Assembly (NCBI RefSeq): GCF_022549495.1 | Contig: NZ_JAKZGD010000004.1 | Coordinates: 248,001-312,000 of the forward strand | Direction of reading: 5' to 3' | From: Acinetobacter sp. ANC 4805 | GTDB taxonomy: Bacteria; Pseudomonadota; Gammaproteobacteria; Pseudomonadales; Moraxellaceae | DNA: 64,000 bases | Shown: positions 1 to 8,803 of the stretch, piece after piece | How the letters are laid out: every line of letters starts with the position of its first letter | Numbering within the stretch: the first letter of the stretch is position 1 | Translations under genes and position numbers: made by a program | Notes under the pieces: model-generated | Database searches by the model: none | Seen by the model: the letters and a program-made list of their open reading frames with translations, nothing else | Told to the model about the DNA's origin: nothing

Positions 1-713
1 GTCGTTGGGGCTGCAAGACTGATTTCATCTAAACCATCTCTTGAGTGTACAACCAATACATGGACTGCACCCAGTTGTCTTAATACTTCTGCAATAGGAC
101 GACACAGCTCATCTGAAAATACGCCAATCACAAAACGTCTGACACCCGCAGGGTTGGTCAATGGACCTAGTAAATTAAAAATGCTACGAATACCTAATTC
201 ACGACGTGGTGCGACTGCATAACGCATTGCTTTATGATGATTTGGTGCAAATAAGAAACCAACGCCGATTTCACGGATACAGCGTTCGGTTTGTTGCATG
301 TCTAAATCAAGTTGAATCCCCATTTGCTCAAGCACATCGGATGAACCCGATTTGCTTGATACGCCACGGTTACCATGCTTGGCGATGGTTGCCCCCGCGG
401 CTGCAATTACAAAACTTGAAGCAGTAGAAACATTAAATAGATTTTGACCATCACCACCTGTACCAACAATATCGACAAGGTGAGGAATATCACTAACATC
501 AATTTTTATTGCGAACTCACGCATAATACGTGCAGCCGCGGTAATCTCATCAATACTTTCACCTTTCATACGCAAGCCCATCATCAGCGCACCGATCTGT
601 GCATCGGTTGCTTCACCTTGCATAATGCTACGCATGACATCTTCCATTTGTGGCTGGCTAAGATGAATGTTTTTAGTAATGTGATTGAGTGCCTGTTGGA
701 TATTCATAGTCAT
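1..713 (-). CDS. trpD: Anthranilate phosphoribosyltransferase, 3' part cut by the window edge
   Basis: TrpD transfers phosphoribosyl from PRPP to anthranilate, the second step of tryptophan synthesis from chorismate. The 237 visible codons give the N-terminal helical domain and the PRPP-binding region, including [14 protein letters not shown] and [15 protein letters not shown], which are family signatures. The C-terminal third lies left of the window. Two in-frame ATGs, at 713 and 707, are possible starts; the second gives the usual [11 protein letters not shown] beginning. trpG lies upstream on the same strand, but about 220 bases away and behind a terminator-like hairpin, so trpD probably has its own promoter. 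trpC is expected next, outside the window. Confidence 0.95.
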   Translation of the reverse strand, partial: MTMNIQQALNHITKNIHLSQPQMEDVMRSIMQGEATDAQIGALMMGLRMKGESIDEITAAARIMREFAIKIDVSDIPHLVDIVGTGGDGQNLFNVSTASSFVIAAAGATIAKHGNRGVSSKSGSSDVLEQMGIQLDLDMQQTERCIREIGVGFLFAPNHHKAMRYAVAPRRELGIRSIFNLLGPLTNPAGVRRFVIGVFSDELCRPIAEVLRQLGAVHVLVVHSRDGLDEISLAAPT

Positions 714-880
714 GAGTTACAGCATTTAATGATTAAAAGATTGAGCAAAACCAGTTGATGATGAGGGTGCGCTTTCAGTGATATATGATTCACTTGCTAA
801 TTGGCTATGTTAGCAGAAAATAGCTTTAGTTTTGAGCTTGCGCTTAGTTTTTTAATTTAAAGTATTTTCATGATGCAAAA

Positions 881-908
881 TAAAAACAGCCTATTTTTAA
901 ATAGGCTG
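881..908 (-). terminator. Intrinsic terminator after trpG
   Basis: A perfect stem pairs CAGCCTATTT with AAATAGGCTG around a very short loop, and on the minus strand it runs into a T-rich tract. It lies just after the trpG stop and before trpD, so it would separate the two genes into different transcripts or attenuate read-through. Confidence 0.75.
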
Positions 909-933
909 CTTATCTTAGAGCTTGAGTTTACAT

Positions 934-1518
934 TTAAGCGTAAATATCTAAGAAATTTTTGAAAATTTGATGCCCATGTTGGCTCAAAATAGATTCGGGA
1001 TGGAATTGAACGCCTTCTACAGGTAGTGTTTTATGCTTTACGCCCATAATCTCTTCAATCGTTCCATCGACTTGGTTGGTCCAACACGTCACTTCTAAAC
1101 ACTCAGGCAATGTTTCTTGCTCAATCACCAATGAATGGTAACGTGTTGCCGCAAAAGGTGAGGGTAAATTGCTAAAAATACCTTTATCGCTATGATGCAT
1201 ATCGGATAAACGACCATGCATGACAGTTTTTGCACGAATGATACGACCACCAAATGCTTGCCCGATGGCTTGATGCCCTAAGCACACTCCAAGTAATGGA
1301 ATTTTTCCTGCAAAATGATTAATTGCTGGAATTGAGATTCCGGCTTCGCTTGGTGAGCATGGACCTGGACCAATTACCAAGTATTTAGGCTGCCATCGTT
1401 CAATATCTTCTAATGTGACTTGATCATTACGAACAACTTTTACTTCTTGATTCAACTCGCCAAAATATTGAACGATGTTGTAAGTAAAACTGTCATAGTT
1501 GTCAATCATTAAAAGCAT
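934..1518 (-). CDS. trpG: Anthranilate / aminodeoxychorismate synthase glutamine amidotransferase subunit
   Basis: This class I glutamine amidotransferase supplies ammonia from glutamine to the chorismate-binding subunit (TrpE, and probably also PabB). The 194 residues are full length for the family. The nucleophile is Cys79 in GVCLGHQ, and the His173/Glu175 pair lies in VQFHPES; the oxyanion motif [11 protein letters not shown] is present. In Acinetobacter calcoaceticus the trpG product is reported to serve both tryptophan and folate synthesis, which fits a trpG transcribed apart from trpD. That dual role is inferred from the relative, not seen here. Confidence 0.93.
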   Translation of the reverse strand: MLLMIDNYDSFTYNIVQYFGELNQEVKVVRNDQVTLEDIERWQPKYLVIGPGPCSPSEAGISIPAINHFAGKIPLLGVCLGHQAIGQAFGGRIIRAKTVMHGRLSDMHHSDKGIFSNLPSPFAATRYHSLVIEQETLPECLEVTCWTNQVDGTIEEIMGVKHKTLPVEGVQFHPESILSQHGHQIFKNFLDIYA

Positions 1519-1872
1519 GATTATAACCTTTTGAAAATACGCACTTTATGGTGCTTTTGCTTTTGATAAACCTATCTAAAAACGATATTCCTTTCGCGCT
1601 ATATGCGTCGTAAAGGCATTTCTTAGATATAGAGGACAATAATCATAACAAAAACAAATGATCAATGTTGAATATTTCGTTTAATAGATGTTTTGATGGA
1701 TTTATATACCGAGGATATAAAGAACCATAGAAACAGATAATAAACTTCATAAATTGAATGACTTGGGTGAAAATATACAAAGTGAACCAAAAGTCTAAAT
1801 GAATTGATTGGAATGAAGTTAAAAAGAATGATATAAAAAGCCAATTTATGCTAACTAGTGATGGTGTGCTTT

Positions 1873-1889
1873 TGCACTACATTAGTTCT
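1873..1889 (+). promoter_or_regulatory. NtrC-like binding site 1 upstream of glnA
   Basis: TGCACTACATTAGTTCT fits the enterobacterial NtrC consensus TGCACYA-N3-TRGTGCA at the whole left half and at TAGT plus one further base of the right half. It lies about 210 bases before the predicted transcription start, an enhancer-like position. The call rests on motif matching plus the sigma54-type promoter downstream. Confidence 0.55.
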
Positions 1890-1902
1890 CTGTTATATGT
1901 TT

Positions 1903-1919
1903 TGCACCACTTTGGTTCG
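1903..1919 (+). promoter_or_regulatory. NtrC-like binding site 2 upstream of glnA
   Basis: TGCACCACTTTGGTTCG matches the NtrC consensus in all seven left-half positions and five of seven right-half positions. It starts 30 bases after site 1, about three helical turns, close to the spacing of the two strong sites upstream of E. coli glnA. Two sites in phase favour cooperative NtrC binding. Confidence 0.6.
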
Positions 1920-2065
1920 TTATGTCTATTTTGGGGACTAGCTGGGATCGGAATGTTTAAATATGGTGCATTTGTGAAAGCAAACATTATAGTGGACATA
2001 GGACATGGAGCTTAAAGCATTTTTTCTGCAAAGAATTTCAATGTTTTAGGTATGCTTTAAAATTG

Positions 2066-2082
2066 TTGGTATGATAATTGCT
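2066..2082 (+). promoter_or_regulatory. Sigma54-type promoter of glnA (-24/-12)
   Basis: TTGGTATGATAATTGCT has the invariant GG (2068-2069) and GC (2080-2081) exactly ten bases apart, with TTGC at -12 and TTGG at -24. The expected start of transcription is near 2093, about 55 bases before the glnA start codon. It overlaps a possible extended -10 of sigma70 type (TGG TATGAT), so dual control is possible. Confidence 0.7.
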
Positions 2083-2147
2083 AATTATATATCAACAACT
2101 AACACGCACTTAACAAGTGCATAAAAATTTCATTGGAGCAAATGAGC

Positions 2148-3557
2148 ATGGCGAACAAGGTCCTTCAACTCATCAAAGAAAGTGGCGCAAAATGGGTCGA
2201 TTTTCGCTTTACTGATACTAAGGGTAAAGAGCAACACGTAACTTACCCAGCTGACACAATTGATGAAGATACGTTTGAAGACGGTAAAATGTTTGATGGT
2301 TCTTCAATTGCGGGTTGGAAAGGCATCGAAGCTTCTGACATGATCTTACGTCCAGATGCTGCAACAGGTTTTCTTGACCCGTTCTTTGCTGAACCTACAG
2401 TTGTTGTTACTTGTGACGTAATCGAACCATCTACTGGTCAAGGTTACGAGCGTGACCCACGTTCGATTGCTCGTCGTGCTGAAGAATATTTAAAATCTAC
2501 TGGTATCGGTGATACAGCATTCTTTGGTCCAGAACCAGAATTCTTCGTTTTTGACGAAGTTAAATGGGATATCGATATGTCTGGCGCGCGCCATACATTA
2601 ATCGCTGAAGAAGCTGCTTGGTCTACAGGTAAAGATTACGAAGCGGGTAACTCAGGTCACCGTCCACGTGTTAAAGGTGGTTACTTCCCAGTTCCTCCAG
2701 TTGATTCTCATCAAGACATGCGTGCTGAAATGTGTGCACGTATTGAAGACATCATGGGCCCTGGTCGTGTAGAAGTACATCACCATGAAGTTGCATCTTG
2801 CCAATTAGAAATTGGTGTGAGCTTCAATACTTTAGTTCGTAAAGCAGACGAAGTTCAACAATTCAAATATGCAGTTTGGAACGTTGCTCACCAATATGGC
2901 AAAACAGCTACATTCATGCCTAAGCCAATGGTTGGTGATAACGGTTCAGGTATGCACGTTCATATGTCAATCTCTAAAGATGGCAAGAACTTGTTTGCTG
3001 GTGATGAATATGCTGGTTTATCAGAAATGGCATTGTTCTTCATCGGTGGTGTGATCAAACATGCTCGCGCGTTGAATGCGATCACAAACCCAGGTACAAA
3101 CTCTTATAAGCGTTTAGTTCCACACTATGAAGCACCAATTATGCTTGCTTACTCAGCACGTAACCGTTCTGCTTCTATCCGTATTCCTTACGTTTCTAGC
3201 CCTAAAGGCAAGCGTATTGAAGCACGTTTCCCTGATCCATTAATGAACCCGTACTTAGGTTTCTCGGCATTATTAATGGCTGGTCTTGATGGTATTCAGA
3301 ACAAGATCCACCCAGGTGAAGCTGCTGACAAAAACTTGTATGATCTTCCTCCTGAAGAAGAAGCAAAAATCCCAACAGTTGCTCATAACTTGGAAATGGC
3401 TATTGCAGCACTTCAAGCTGACCATGAGTTCTTGTTGAAAGGTGGTGTATTCACTAAAGAAATGCTTGATGCATATATCGAACTTAAAACTGAAGATGTA
3501 CGTCGTCTTAACACGACTACTCATCCAGTTGAATTTGATATGTACTACAGCTTGTGA
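2148..3557 (+). CDS. glnA: Glutamine synthetase, type I
   Basis: GlnA makes glutamine from glutamate, ammonia and ATP and is central to nitrogen assimilation. Starting at ATG 2148 gives 469 residues, the length of the E. coli enzyme, with GGAG nine bases upstream; ATG 2142 and TTG 2133 are in frame but too close to, or upstream of, that site. The GSI signatures [31 protein letters not shown] and the NRSASIRIP motif are present. Tyr398 in [11 protein letters not shown] is the site adenylylated by GlnE in this family. It is a single-gene unit closed by a strong terminator, with an NtrC/sigma54-type control region upstream. Confidence 0.98.
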   Translation: MANKVLQLIKESGAKWVDFRFTDTKGKEQHVTYPADTIDEDTFEDGKMFDGSSIAGWKGIEASDMILRPDAATGFLDPFFAEPTVVVTCDVIEPSTGQGYERDPRSIARRAEEYLKSTGIGDTAFFGPEPEFFVFDEVKWDIDMSGARHTLIAEEAAWSTGKDYEAGNSGHRPRVKGGYFPVPPVDSHQDMRAEMCARIEDIMGPGRVEVHHHEVASCQLEIGVSFNTLVRKADEVQQFKYAVWNVAHQYGKTATFMPKPMVGDNGSGMHVHMSISKDGKNLFAGDEYAGLSEMALFFIGGVIKHARALNAITNPGTNSYKRLVPHYEAPIMLAYSARNRSASIRIPYVSSPKGKRIEARFPDPLMNPYLGFSALLMAGLDGIQNKIHPGEAADKNLYDLPPEEEAKIPTVAHNLEMAIAALQADHEFLLKGGVFTKEMLDAYIELKTEDVRRLNTTTHPVEFDMYYSL

Positions 3558-3602
3558 TACACACATTTCTAATGCTGAAATAGGTTAACACTTATTTCAT
3601 AT

Positions 3603-3633
3603 AAAACGCCCGATGAATTTCATCGGGCGTTTT
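3603..3633 (+). terminator. Intrinsic terminator after glnA
   Basis: A 13-base stem (AAAACGCCCGATG / CATCGGGCGTTTT) with a five-base loop leads into a T-rich tail. It is the strongest terminator in this part of the window. The roughly 210 bases from here to the convergent HAD gene are AT-rich and show no other feature. Confidence 0.9.
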
Positions 3634-3846
3634 ATATTTTTCTGTATATAGTCCTGATTTAAATCTAATAGAAAACATGTCAGTGTATGTAAAGAAAAAT
3701 AATGGTTTGTTGGCTTAATTGATATGTTATTTAGGTTGTTTTTTTAATTCTTAGATTCTCATAAGTAAGTTGCGTAGTTCTACTATATTTTTTAATTTAT
3801 GTTAAATGTTTATAGTAGTCCCAACTTTATGAATTAGACGAGTTTT

Positions 3847-4521
3847 TTATATTTGTTCTGTATTCTTGCAAACTGTAATAACTTCAGGTTTTAGCTCAGG
3901 TAATGACTTTCTCTGACCCATCATATAGGGATGGTCGGCGAGTGAGAGCATGTCTAGATCTTCTTCGCTATTTCCATAAGCATAAATATATTGATAATCT
4001 TCTAAATTATATCGTTGCAAAATCCGTAATTTTTTCTGTTCACGGCTACAATCCTGAGAGCTATAACGACCCGTTAAAATACCATTTCTAATTTCTGTTT
4101 CTGTACAAATTAACTCAATATTGAGCAGTTCGCAGATTGGTGCTAAATACAAATCGACTGATGCAGAAACAAGAACGATATGATCACCACGTTGTTGGTG
4201 TAAATAGAGTTGTTGTAGTAAATCTGGATCTAACTTTTTAACCAGTTGTTTCGCATATTCATATACTAAATTTTCTACAACATCTGCTGAGATTCCCTTA
4301 AACATGGTTTGAAATAAACGAGGTCTCATCGCATGAGCTGGATACAAGCGTAAATAATAGGCTTGAATCCAAGGTAATATTGTTAAGCCTTTTTTGACGA
4401 TGTGACGCTTTGATAGGGTAAAGAAAATAAACCCTGTAAAACTATCTTTAGGATAGAGTGTGCCATCAAAGTCAAATAAAGCAAGATTTATAGTTTTATG
4501 CGTTTCGCTCTTTGCATGCAT
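3847..4521 (-). CDS. HAD-IB family phosphatase (phosphoserine phosphatase-like)
   Basis: A 224-residue haloacid dehalogenase superfamily hydrolase, probably cytoplasmic. Motif I is FDFDGTLYPKDSF (nucleophile and acid/base Asp near residues 17-19), motif II is LVSAS, and motif IV is YAYGNSEEDLDML, which binds Mg2+. The helical cap after motif I fits subfamily IB, which includes phosphoserine phosphatase and lysophosphatidate/phosphoglycerol phosphatases; the substrate cannot be read from sequence. Its 5' end overlaps the 3' end of the upstream lipoprotein gene by 34 bases, so the two are probably translationally coupled. Confidence 0.85.
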   Translation of the reverse strand: MHAKSETHKTINLALFDFDGTLYPKDSFTGFIFFTLSKRHIVKKGLTILPWIQAYYLRLYPAHAMRPRLFQTMFKGISADVVENLVYEYAKQLVKKLDPDLLQQLYLHQQRGDHIVLVSASVDLYLAPICELLNIELICTETEIRNGILTGRYSSQDCSREQKKLRILQRYNLEDYQYIYAYGNSEEDLDMLSLADHPYMMGQRKSLPELKPEVITVCKNTEQI

Positions 4522-5696
4522 GTCTCATATCGTCCATTTACACGGCTTGCAAACCAATTTGTATTGTAGTCACGACTCAGTTTAGGTCCTGAAATAACGA
4601 CTTGTGGCATGACGGCATAGATTGGTTCTTTTTTGGTTTTATTTTGATAAAGCTTCTGTACTGCTAAATAGGTCTGAGTATCTTCAAATTTTTTCTCTTT
4701 TTCTTTTTTCAAATCATCGCGAATTTGGCGTGGTGTCACTAAAATATTATTTTTTGCAAAAATTGCAATCAGCTCTTTTTCAGTTTGGCTTTGTGTTGAT
4801 TTTACATCACCATCTTTACTATAAAGCAATAGGTCGCCATCTAGGCTAATTTCAGTTTTTGTGAGTGCATTTAACATGGTTTGGAATGCTGCATTACGGC
4901 TTGAATAAACACCAGAGTTGTAGTCTGCAAAACGATAGATTGCTTTATCATAATCAGCAGGGTATTCCATTAAACGATGAATACCATAATATAAACCACC
5001 ATATTGGGTATACAGATCATTGCGTAGTTCAGCAATGCTACCACTTTGGCGTTTATGTTCTTTTGCGTAGTTAATATGAACTTGCATTGAACCTAAAGTG
5101 GTAATTGGATTCATTTTTTCGCCAATGTCTTGCCCAACAAGTTTAGCTGCACCTGTTAATGCACTAACATGGTAATGCTTTGACATGTAATCGAAAATTT
5201 CACGGTAGAGTAAATCAAGTTCACGCTCAGTTTTGACTTTGCGCATTTGGCTCATGTAGTTATTTTCAGGAGATGGTTGGTTTTTGAGTACATCTTCGAA
5301 ATAACCAGCAATTGTTCCACCAATTGTTTCGCCCAACTTGGCTTCAAATTTTTCTTTGAGTCGAGTATTGATTTCTTGTACTGCTTTTTCCCCAAGCCCA
5401 GGCACAGTTGGGTCAGCAACAAAATTTGATTCCTGATCAACGACTGCAACGATACTGCACACATTTTGCTTCGTTTTAGGAATATCGAGTTGCTGCATGA
5501 TATCAAAGATATCTTTTGCCCACGATTGACGATCGTTTACACGGGGAGGAATGACCTTCTTAATCTGTTCTGCTTCCATTTCTGGCCCTTTACCATTAGA
5601 CCACCACGCCTTATCTCCACAAGCTGACAAGCTGAGGCATGCAGTAATGATGCTAACAATTTTTAATAAAGGACGAGTCGGGAATGATTTATTCAT
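4488..5696 (-). CDS. DUF1615 family lipoprotein
   Basis: ATG 5696 gives a 402-residue protein with a lipoprotein signal peptide: basic MNKSFPTRPLLK, a hydrophobic stretch, and lipobox LSAC with the lipidated Cys at residue 26. Longer in-frame starts would put unrelated residues before the signal. The mature part matches my memory of DUF1615 proteins, with a soluble, lysozyme-like flavour (VVDQESNF near residue 88 resembles the catalytic-Glu ES motif of lytic transglycosylases). A role in cell-wall turnover is inferred only. It overlaps the downstream HAD phosphatase and is divergent from dusB, 83 bases away. Confidence 0.75.
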   Translation of the reverse strand: MNKSFPTRPLLKIVSIITACLSLSACGDKAWWSNGKGPEMEAEQIKKVIPPRVNDRQSWAKDIFDIMQQLDIPKTKQNVCSIVAVVDQESNFVADPTVPGLGEKAVQEINTRLKEKFEAKLGETIGGTIAGYFEDVLKNQPSPENNYMSQMRKVKTERELDLLYREIFDYMSKHYHVSALTGAAKLVGQDIGEKMNPITTLGSMQVHINYAKEHKRQSGSIAELRNDLYTQYGGLYYGIHRLMEYPADYDKAIYRFADYNSGVYSSRNAAFQTMLNALTKTEISLDGDLLLYSKDGDVKSTQSQTEKELIAIFAKNNILVTPRQIRDDLKKEKEKKFEDTQTYLAVQKLYQNKTKKEPIYAVMPQVVISGPKLSRDYNTNWFASRVNGRYETCMQRAKRIKL

Positions 5697-5779
5697 AATC
5701 AGAACAACACCACATAATAAAGATGAGTCAAATGGGCGAATGAAGTATACTATGTTGCTCAGAATTTGTAAGAATATAT

Positions 5780-6805
5780 ATGTATATTGGTTCGTATCAA
5801 CTGTCAAATAATTTGATTGTTGCACCTATGGCAGGTGTAACGGATAGACCCTTTAGGACACTGTGTAAATACTTTGGTGCAGGTCATGCTGTCAGTGAAA
5901 TGATGACGGCTGATAAAACCCTGCGTATGAGTAAAAAGAGTTTATATCGGGCAAATTTTGACGGTGAACTAGCACCCATCTCAGCACAAATTGCAGGTTC
6001 TGACCCTGAACAGCTTGCTGAAGCTGCACGTTATCAAGTGGCAAATGGCGCGCAAATTGTTGATATTAATATGGGTTGCCCAGCCAAAAAAGTCTGTAAC
6101 AAACTTGCGGGTTCAGCTTTGTTACAAGATGAAGACTTGGTTGCTCGTATTTTAGATGCTGTGGTTGCTGCGGTTGATGTGCCTGTGACTTTAAAAACTC
6201 GATTGGGTTTTTTAAATGGACATGAAAATATTTTACGTGTTGCAAAACGCGCGGAAGAATCGGGAATTGCTGCTCTAGCGTTGCATGGTCGTACCCGTGA
6301 AGATATGTATTTGAATACAGCACGGTATGATCTGATTAAACAGGTCAAAGAATTGATTGATATTCCTTTGATTGCGAATGGAGATATTGATAGTCCCGAG
6401 AAAGCCAAATATGTTTTAGATTATACAGGTGCAGATGCTATTATGATTGGGCGTGCAGCACAGGGGCGACCTTGGATCTTTAGAGAAATTGCACATTATT
6501 TGAAAACAGGCGAACATTTGGCAGCACCTGATATTGCTGAAGTGAGAACTGTACTGTTAGGACACTTGGCTGAACTTTATCAATTCTATGGTGAATACTC
6601 AGGTTGTCGTATTGCACGCAAGCATATTGCTTGGTACACCAAAGGCTTGCATTCGAGTAATGAATTTCGCCAAAGTATGTATAAAGTAGAGAATACTGCT
6701 GATCAGGCAAAGGTTGTAGAAGCATATTTTGATCAATTGCTTGATCTAGGGCAGCGTATGAGTGATGTGCAAGTTGAACAGGTTAATTTGTTAGAAATTA
6801 AATAG
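5780..6805 (+). CDS. dusB: tRNA-dihydrouridine synthase B
   Basis: An FMN-dependent enzyme that reduces uridine to dihydrouridine in the D-loop of tRNA. At 341 residues it aligns end to end with E. coli DusB from the first residues (MYIGSYQL versus MRIGQYQL). Catalytic Cys100 lies in DINMGCPAKKV at the same position as in E. coli; APMAGVTDRPFR and GADAIMIGRAAQGRPWIF (FMN phosphate binding) are conserved. In many gammaproteobacteria dusB precedes fis; here it stands alone and ends at a bidirectional terminator. Confidence 0.95.
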   Translation: MYIGSYQLSNNLIVAPMAGVTDRPFRTLCKYFGAGHAVSEMMTADKTLRMSKKSLYRANFDGELAPISAQIAGSDPEQLAEAARYQVANGAQIVDINMGCPAKKVCNKLAGSALLQDEDLVARILDAVVAAVDVPVTLKTRLGFLNGHENILRVAKRAEESGIAALALHGRTREDMYLNTARYDLIKQVKELIDIPLIANGDIDSPEKAKYVLDYTGADAIMIGRAAQGRPWIFREIAHYLKTGEHLAAPDIAEVRTVLLGHLAELYQFYGEYSGCRIARKHIAWYTKGLHSSNEFRQSMYKVENTADQAKVVEAYFDQLLDLGQRMSDVQVEQVNLLEIK

Positions 6806-6827
6806 TTGTGTTGTTTTTGGTGATTTT

Positions 6828-6864
6828 AAAAAACCCTGTAATGATGATCATTACAGGGTTTTTT
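6828..6864. terminator. Bidirectional terminator between dusB and oxyR
   Basis: A perfect 18-base inverted repeat (AAAAAACCCTGTAATGAT and its complement) around a single G at 6846, with A and T runs at the two ends, would terminate transcription from both convergent genes. Confidence 0.9.
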
Positions 6865-6865
6865 A

Positions 6866-7771
6866 TTATTCCAAATGCGCCGTGATTTTTTGCAAAATTT
6901 GCAAGATCACATCAAATTCACTTTGCAATGGTGTGCTTTTTCGTGTCACCAAAGCTAAGGTACGACTCGGCGCAGCTTCAATTGATTTAACGGCAATTTC
7001 TTCATTGAAATGAATCATACTGTTTTTCAATGCAATTTCAGGTAGAAGCGTAAAGCCAAGATCAGATGAAACCATTTCGATGAGTGTTGGAAGAGAGCTT
7101 GCCTTCAAACGATGATCATTTTTACGCTCACCTACAGGACAAGCACTTAAAGCATGATCACGTAAGCAATGTCCTTCCTCTAGCAACATTAGACGCGATA
7201 AATCCAAATCATCTAGTGAATTTGCATTTTCAGCATTCTTGTCATTTTTATTGTAGACAACAAATAAGTTTTCTTTTGTGATTTCAGCAACTTTTAATCC
7301 ACGCGTATCGAAAGGAAGCGCAAGCACAATCATATCCAGATTGCCGTGTTCTAATTTTTCTACGATTTTTTCGCTTTGAGCTTCATGCAAGTGAAGTTGA
7401 ATCTTTGGTAATTGCTGATGCACTTCATCAAGAAGTTGGGTCAAGATAAATGGTGCAATCGTTGGGATAATCCCAAGGTGTAAATCACCCGTTAGTGGTT
7501 CACTCATTTCTCGACTTAAACGCATCAAGTCTTGCGCATCTGCAAGTAATACACGCGCACGTGCGACAACTTGTTCGCCTAAAGGGGTTAAACGAACATT
7601 TTGACGATCACGCTCAACTAGGACGCCACCTAAGAGACGTTCCAACTCCATGATGCCACCCGATAAGGTGGACTGAGTAACAAATGAACGACGTGCAGCT
7701 TCAGTAAAATGTAAAGTTTCTGACAACGTAACTAAATACGATAGCTGTCTTAATGAGGGTAATGCAGCCAT
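6866..7771 (-). CDS. oxyR: Peroxide-sensing LysR-type regulator OxyR
   Basis: OxyR senses hydrogen peroxide by forming a disulfide and activates antioxidant genes. The 301-residue protein has an N-terminal winged HTH (about residues 5-65, with FTEAARRSFVTQSTLSGGI) and the LysR effector domain. The redox cysteines are Cys202 and Cys211 in GHCLRDHALSAC, nine apart exactly as Cys199/Cys208 of E. coli. It is last in the rubA-rubB-estB-oxyR run; six bases separate it from estB. The same gene order is published for Acinetobacter ADP1, where the four genes are cotranscribed. Confidence 0.95.
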   Translation of the reverse strand: MAALPSLRQLSYLVTLSETLHFTEAARRSFVTQSTLSGGIMELERLLGGVLVERDRQNVRLTPLGEQVVARARVLLADAQDLMRLSREMSEPLTGDLHLGIIPTIAPFILTQLLDEVHQQLPKIQLHLHEAQSEKIVEKLEHGNLDMIVLALPFDTRGLKVAEITKENLFVVYNKNDKNAENANSLDDLDLSRLMLLEEGHCLRDHALSACPVGERKNDHRLKASSLPTLIEMVSSDLGFTLLPEIALKNSMIHFNEEIAVKSIEAAPSRTLALVTRKSTPLQSEFDVILQILQKITAHLE

Positions 7772-7777
7772 AGAGTC

Positions 7778-8731
7778 CTAGTGTGATGATCTAAAGTGGT
7801 GAGCAAACAAACCGCTAAGTTGTGGAATGAAGTGAGCAGGAATATCATGCCCCATTCCTTGAATTAATTCAAATTTAGCACCAGAAATTGCCTTCGCAAC
7901 GGCTTTCCCATGACTTGGCGGTAATAAACGATCTTTTGAGCCATGTACAACCAAAGTCGGTTGAGTAATATCTTTGTTCAATGGTAATAGCGAACCTGTA
8001 CATAATATTGCTAAAAACTGTTGAAGTACACCCGCTGGATAGAAACTACGACGATATAGTTTGCGAATCGTTTGAATTGCTTCAACTTGATTCACATAAC
8101 CTGGAGAACCAATGATGTGAAAGACCTTTAAACTGTGATTAACAATTGCTTCTTCATCATGTGCTTCAGGCTTACCAATTAAACTGAAAAGCTGTTTTGG
8201 AAATGGCGGTGGAAGGAAGGGCTGATTGTTACTGGTAAATAGTAATCCAATTTTTTCAACTTTTTCTGGATATTTTGCAGCTACAATTTGAGAAATCATG
8301 CCACCCATTGACGCACCTAGGAGATAGGTTTTTTCTAGCCCTAATTGGTCGATCAGCATTGAGACATCTTCAGCCATATCATAAAGCGTATAGGGTGCGC
8401 CATCATTGCCAAGCCCCATGATAAAGCGACCCATTAATTTCATAGTATTGAGTCGTTTTCTTTTTTCACGAATTTTTGAGGATAAACCAATATCTCGGTT
8501 ATCAAATCGAATAACACGAAAGCCTTGGTCAATTAATGATTTACAAAAAAAGTCAGGCCAAAACAGCATTTGAGCACCTAAACCCATCACCAATAAAATT
8601 GTTGGGTGTTCTGGGTTTCCCCCAATTTCAACATGCAGTTGAATACCATTGCCTAAAGTGACTTTGGTTTCTTGCATAAATGGGGCGTAAGGTGACACAT
8701 TAAATTGTAAGGCGCTGTTCATGGCATTCAT
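7778..8731 (-). CDS. estB: Alpha/beta-fold hydrolase (esterase EstB)
   Basis: A soluble esterase of the alpha/beta hydrolase fold. The nucleophile elbow is GASMGG (Ser), the acid is probably Asp in HGSKDRLLPP, and the base is His in GMGHDIP near the C terminus. ATG 8731 gives 317 residues; ATG 8722, nine bases after a CGGA, is equally possible, while the longer ORF to 8785 has no good ribosome site. The natural substrate is unknown. Its place between rubB and oxyR matches the Acinetobacter ADP1 alkane-degradation cluster from which the symbol is taken. Confidence 0.85.
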   Translation of the reverse strand: MNAMNSALQFNVSPYAPFMQETKVTLGNGIQLHVEIGGNPEHPTILLVMGLGAQMLFWPDFFCKSLIDQGFRVIRFDNRDIGLSSKIREKRKRLNTMKLMGRFIMGLGNDGAPYTLYDMAEDVSMLIDQLGLEKTYLLGASMGGMISQIVAAKYPEKVEKIGLLFTSNNQPFLPPPFPKQLFSLIGKPEAHDEEAIVNHSLKVFHIIGSPGYVNQVEAIQTIRKLYRRSFYPAGVLQQFLAILCTGSLLPLNKDITQPTLVVHGSKDRLLPPSHGKAVAKAISGAKFELIQGMGHDIPAHFIPQLSGLFAHHFRSSH

Positions 8732-8803
8732 TCCGAGTTGAATTCTTTTTATCGAATTAAAGTCTGTTGGAAATTCCTTTCTCAACAGACCCTAATTTAA
8801 ACC

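Larger units (their letters stand above)
1519..2147. other. 629-base intergenic region between divergent trpG and glnA
   Basis: No convincing gene is present; the only short ORF here is AT-rich and has no ribosome binding site. The right half carries the glnA control region, described in separate entries. Near 1571-1631 a loose inverted repeat (CTATCTAA ... TTAGATATAG) lies in the trpG leader and could be a weak structure; no function is claimed for it. Confidence 0.6.

Noticed and set aside
6034..6408. 124-codon open frame on the minus strand inside dusB
   Set aside because: It is antisense to a well-conserved gene and has no recognisable product.
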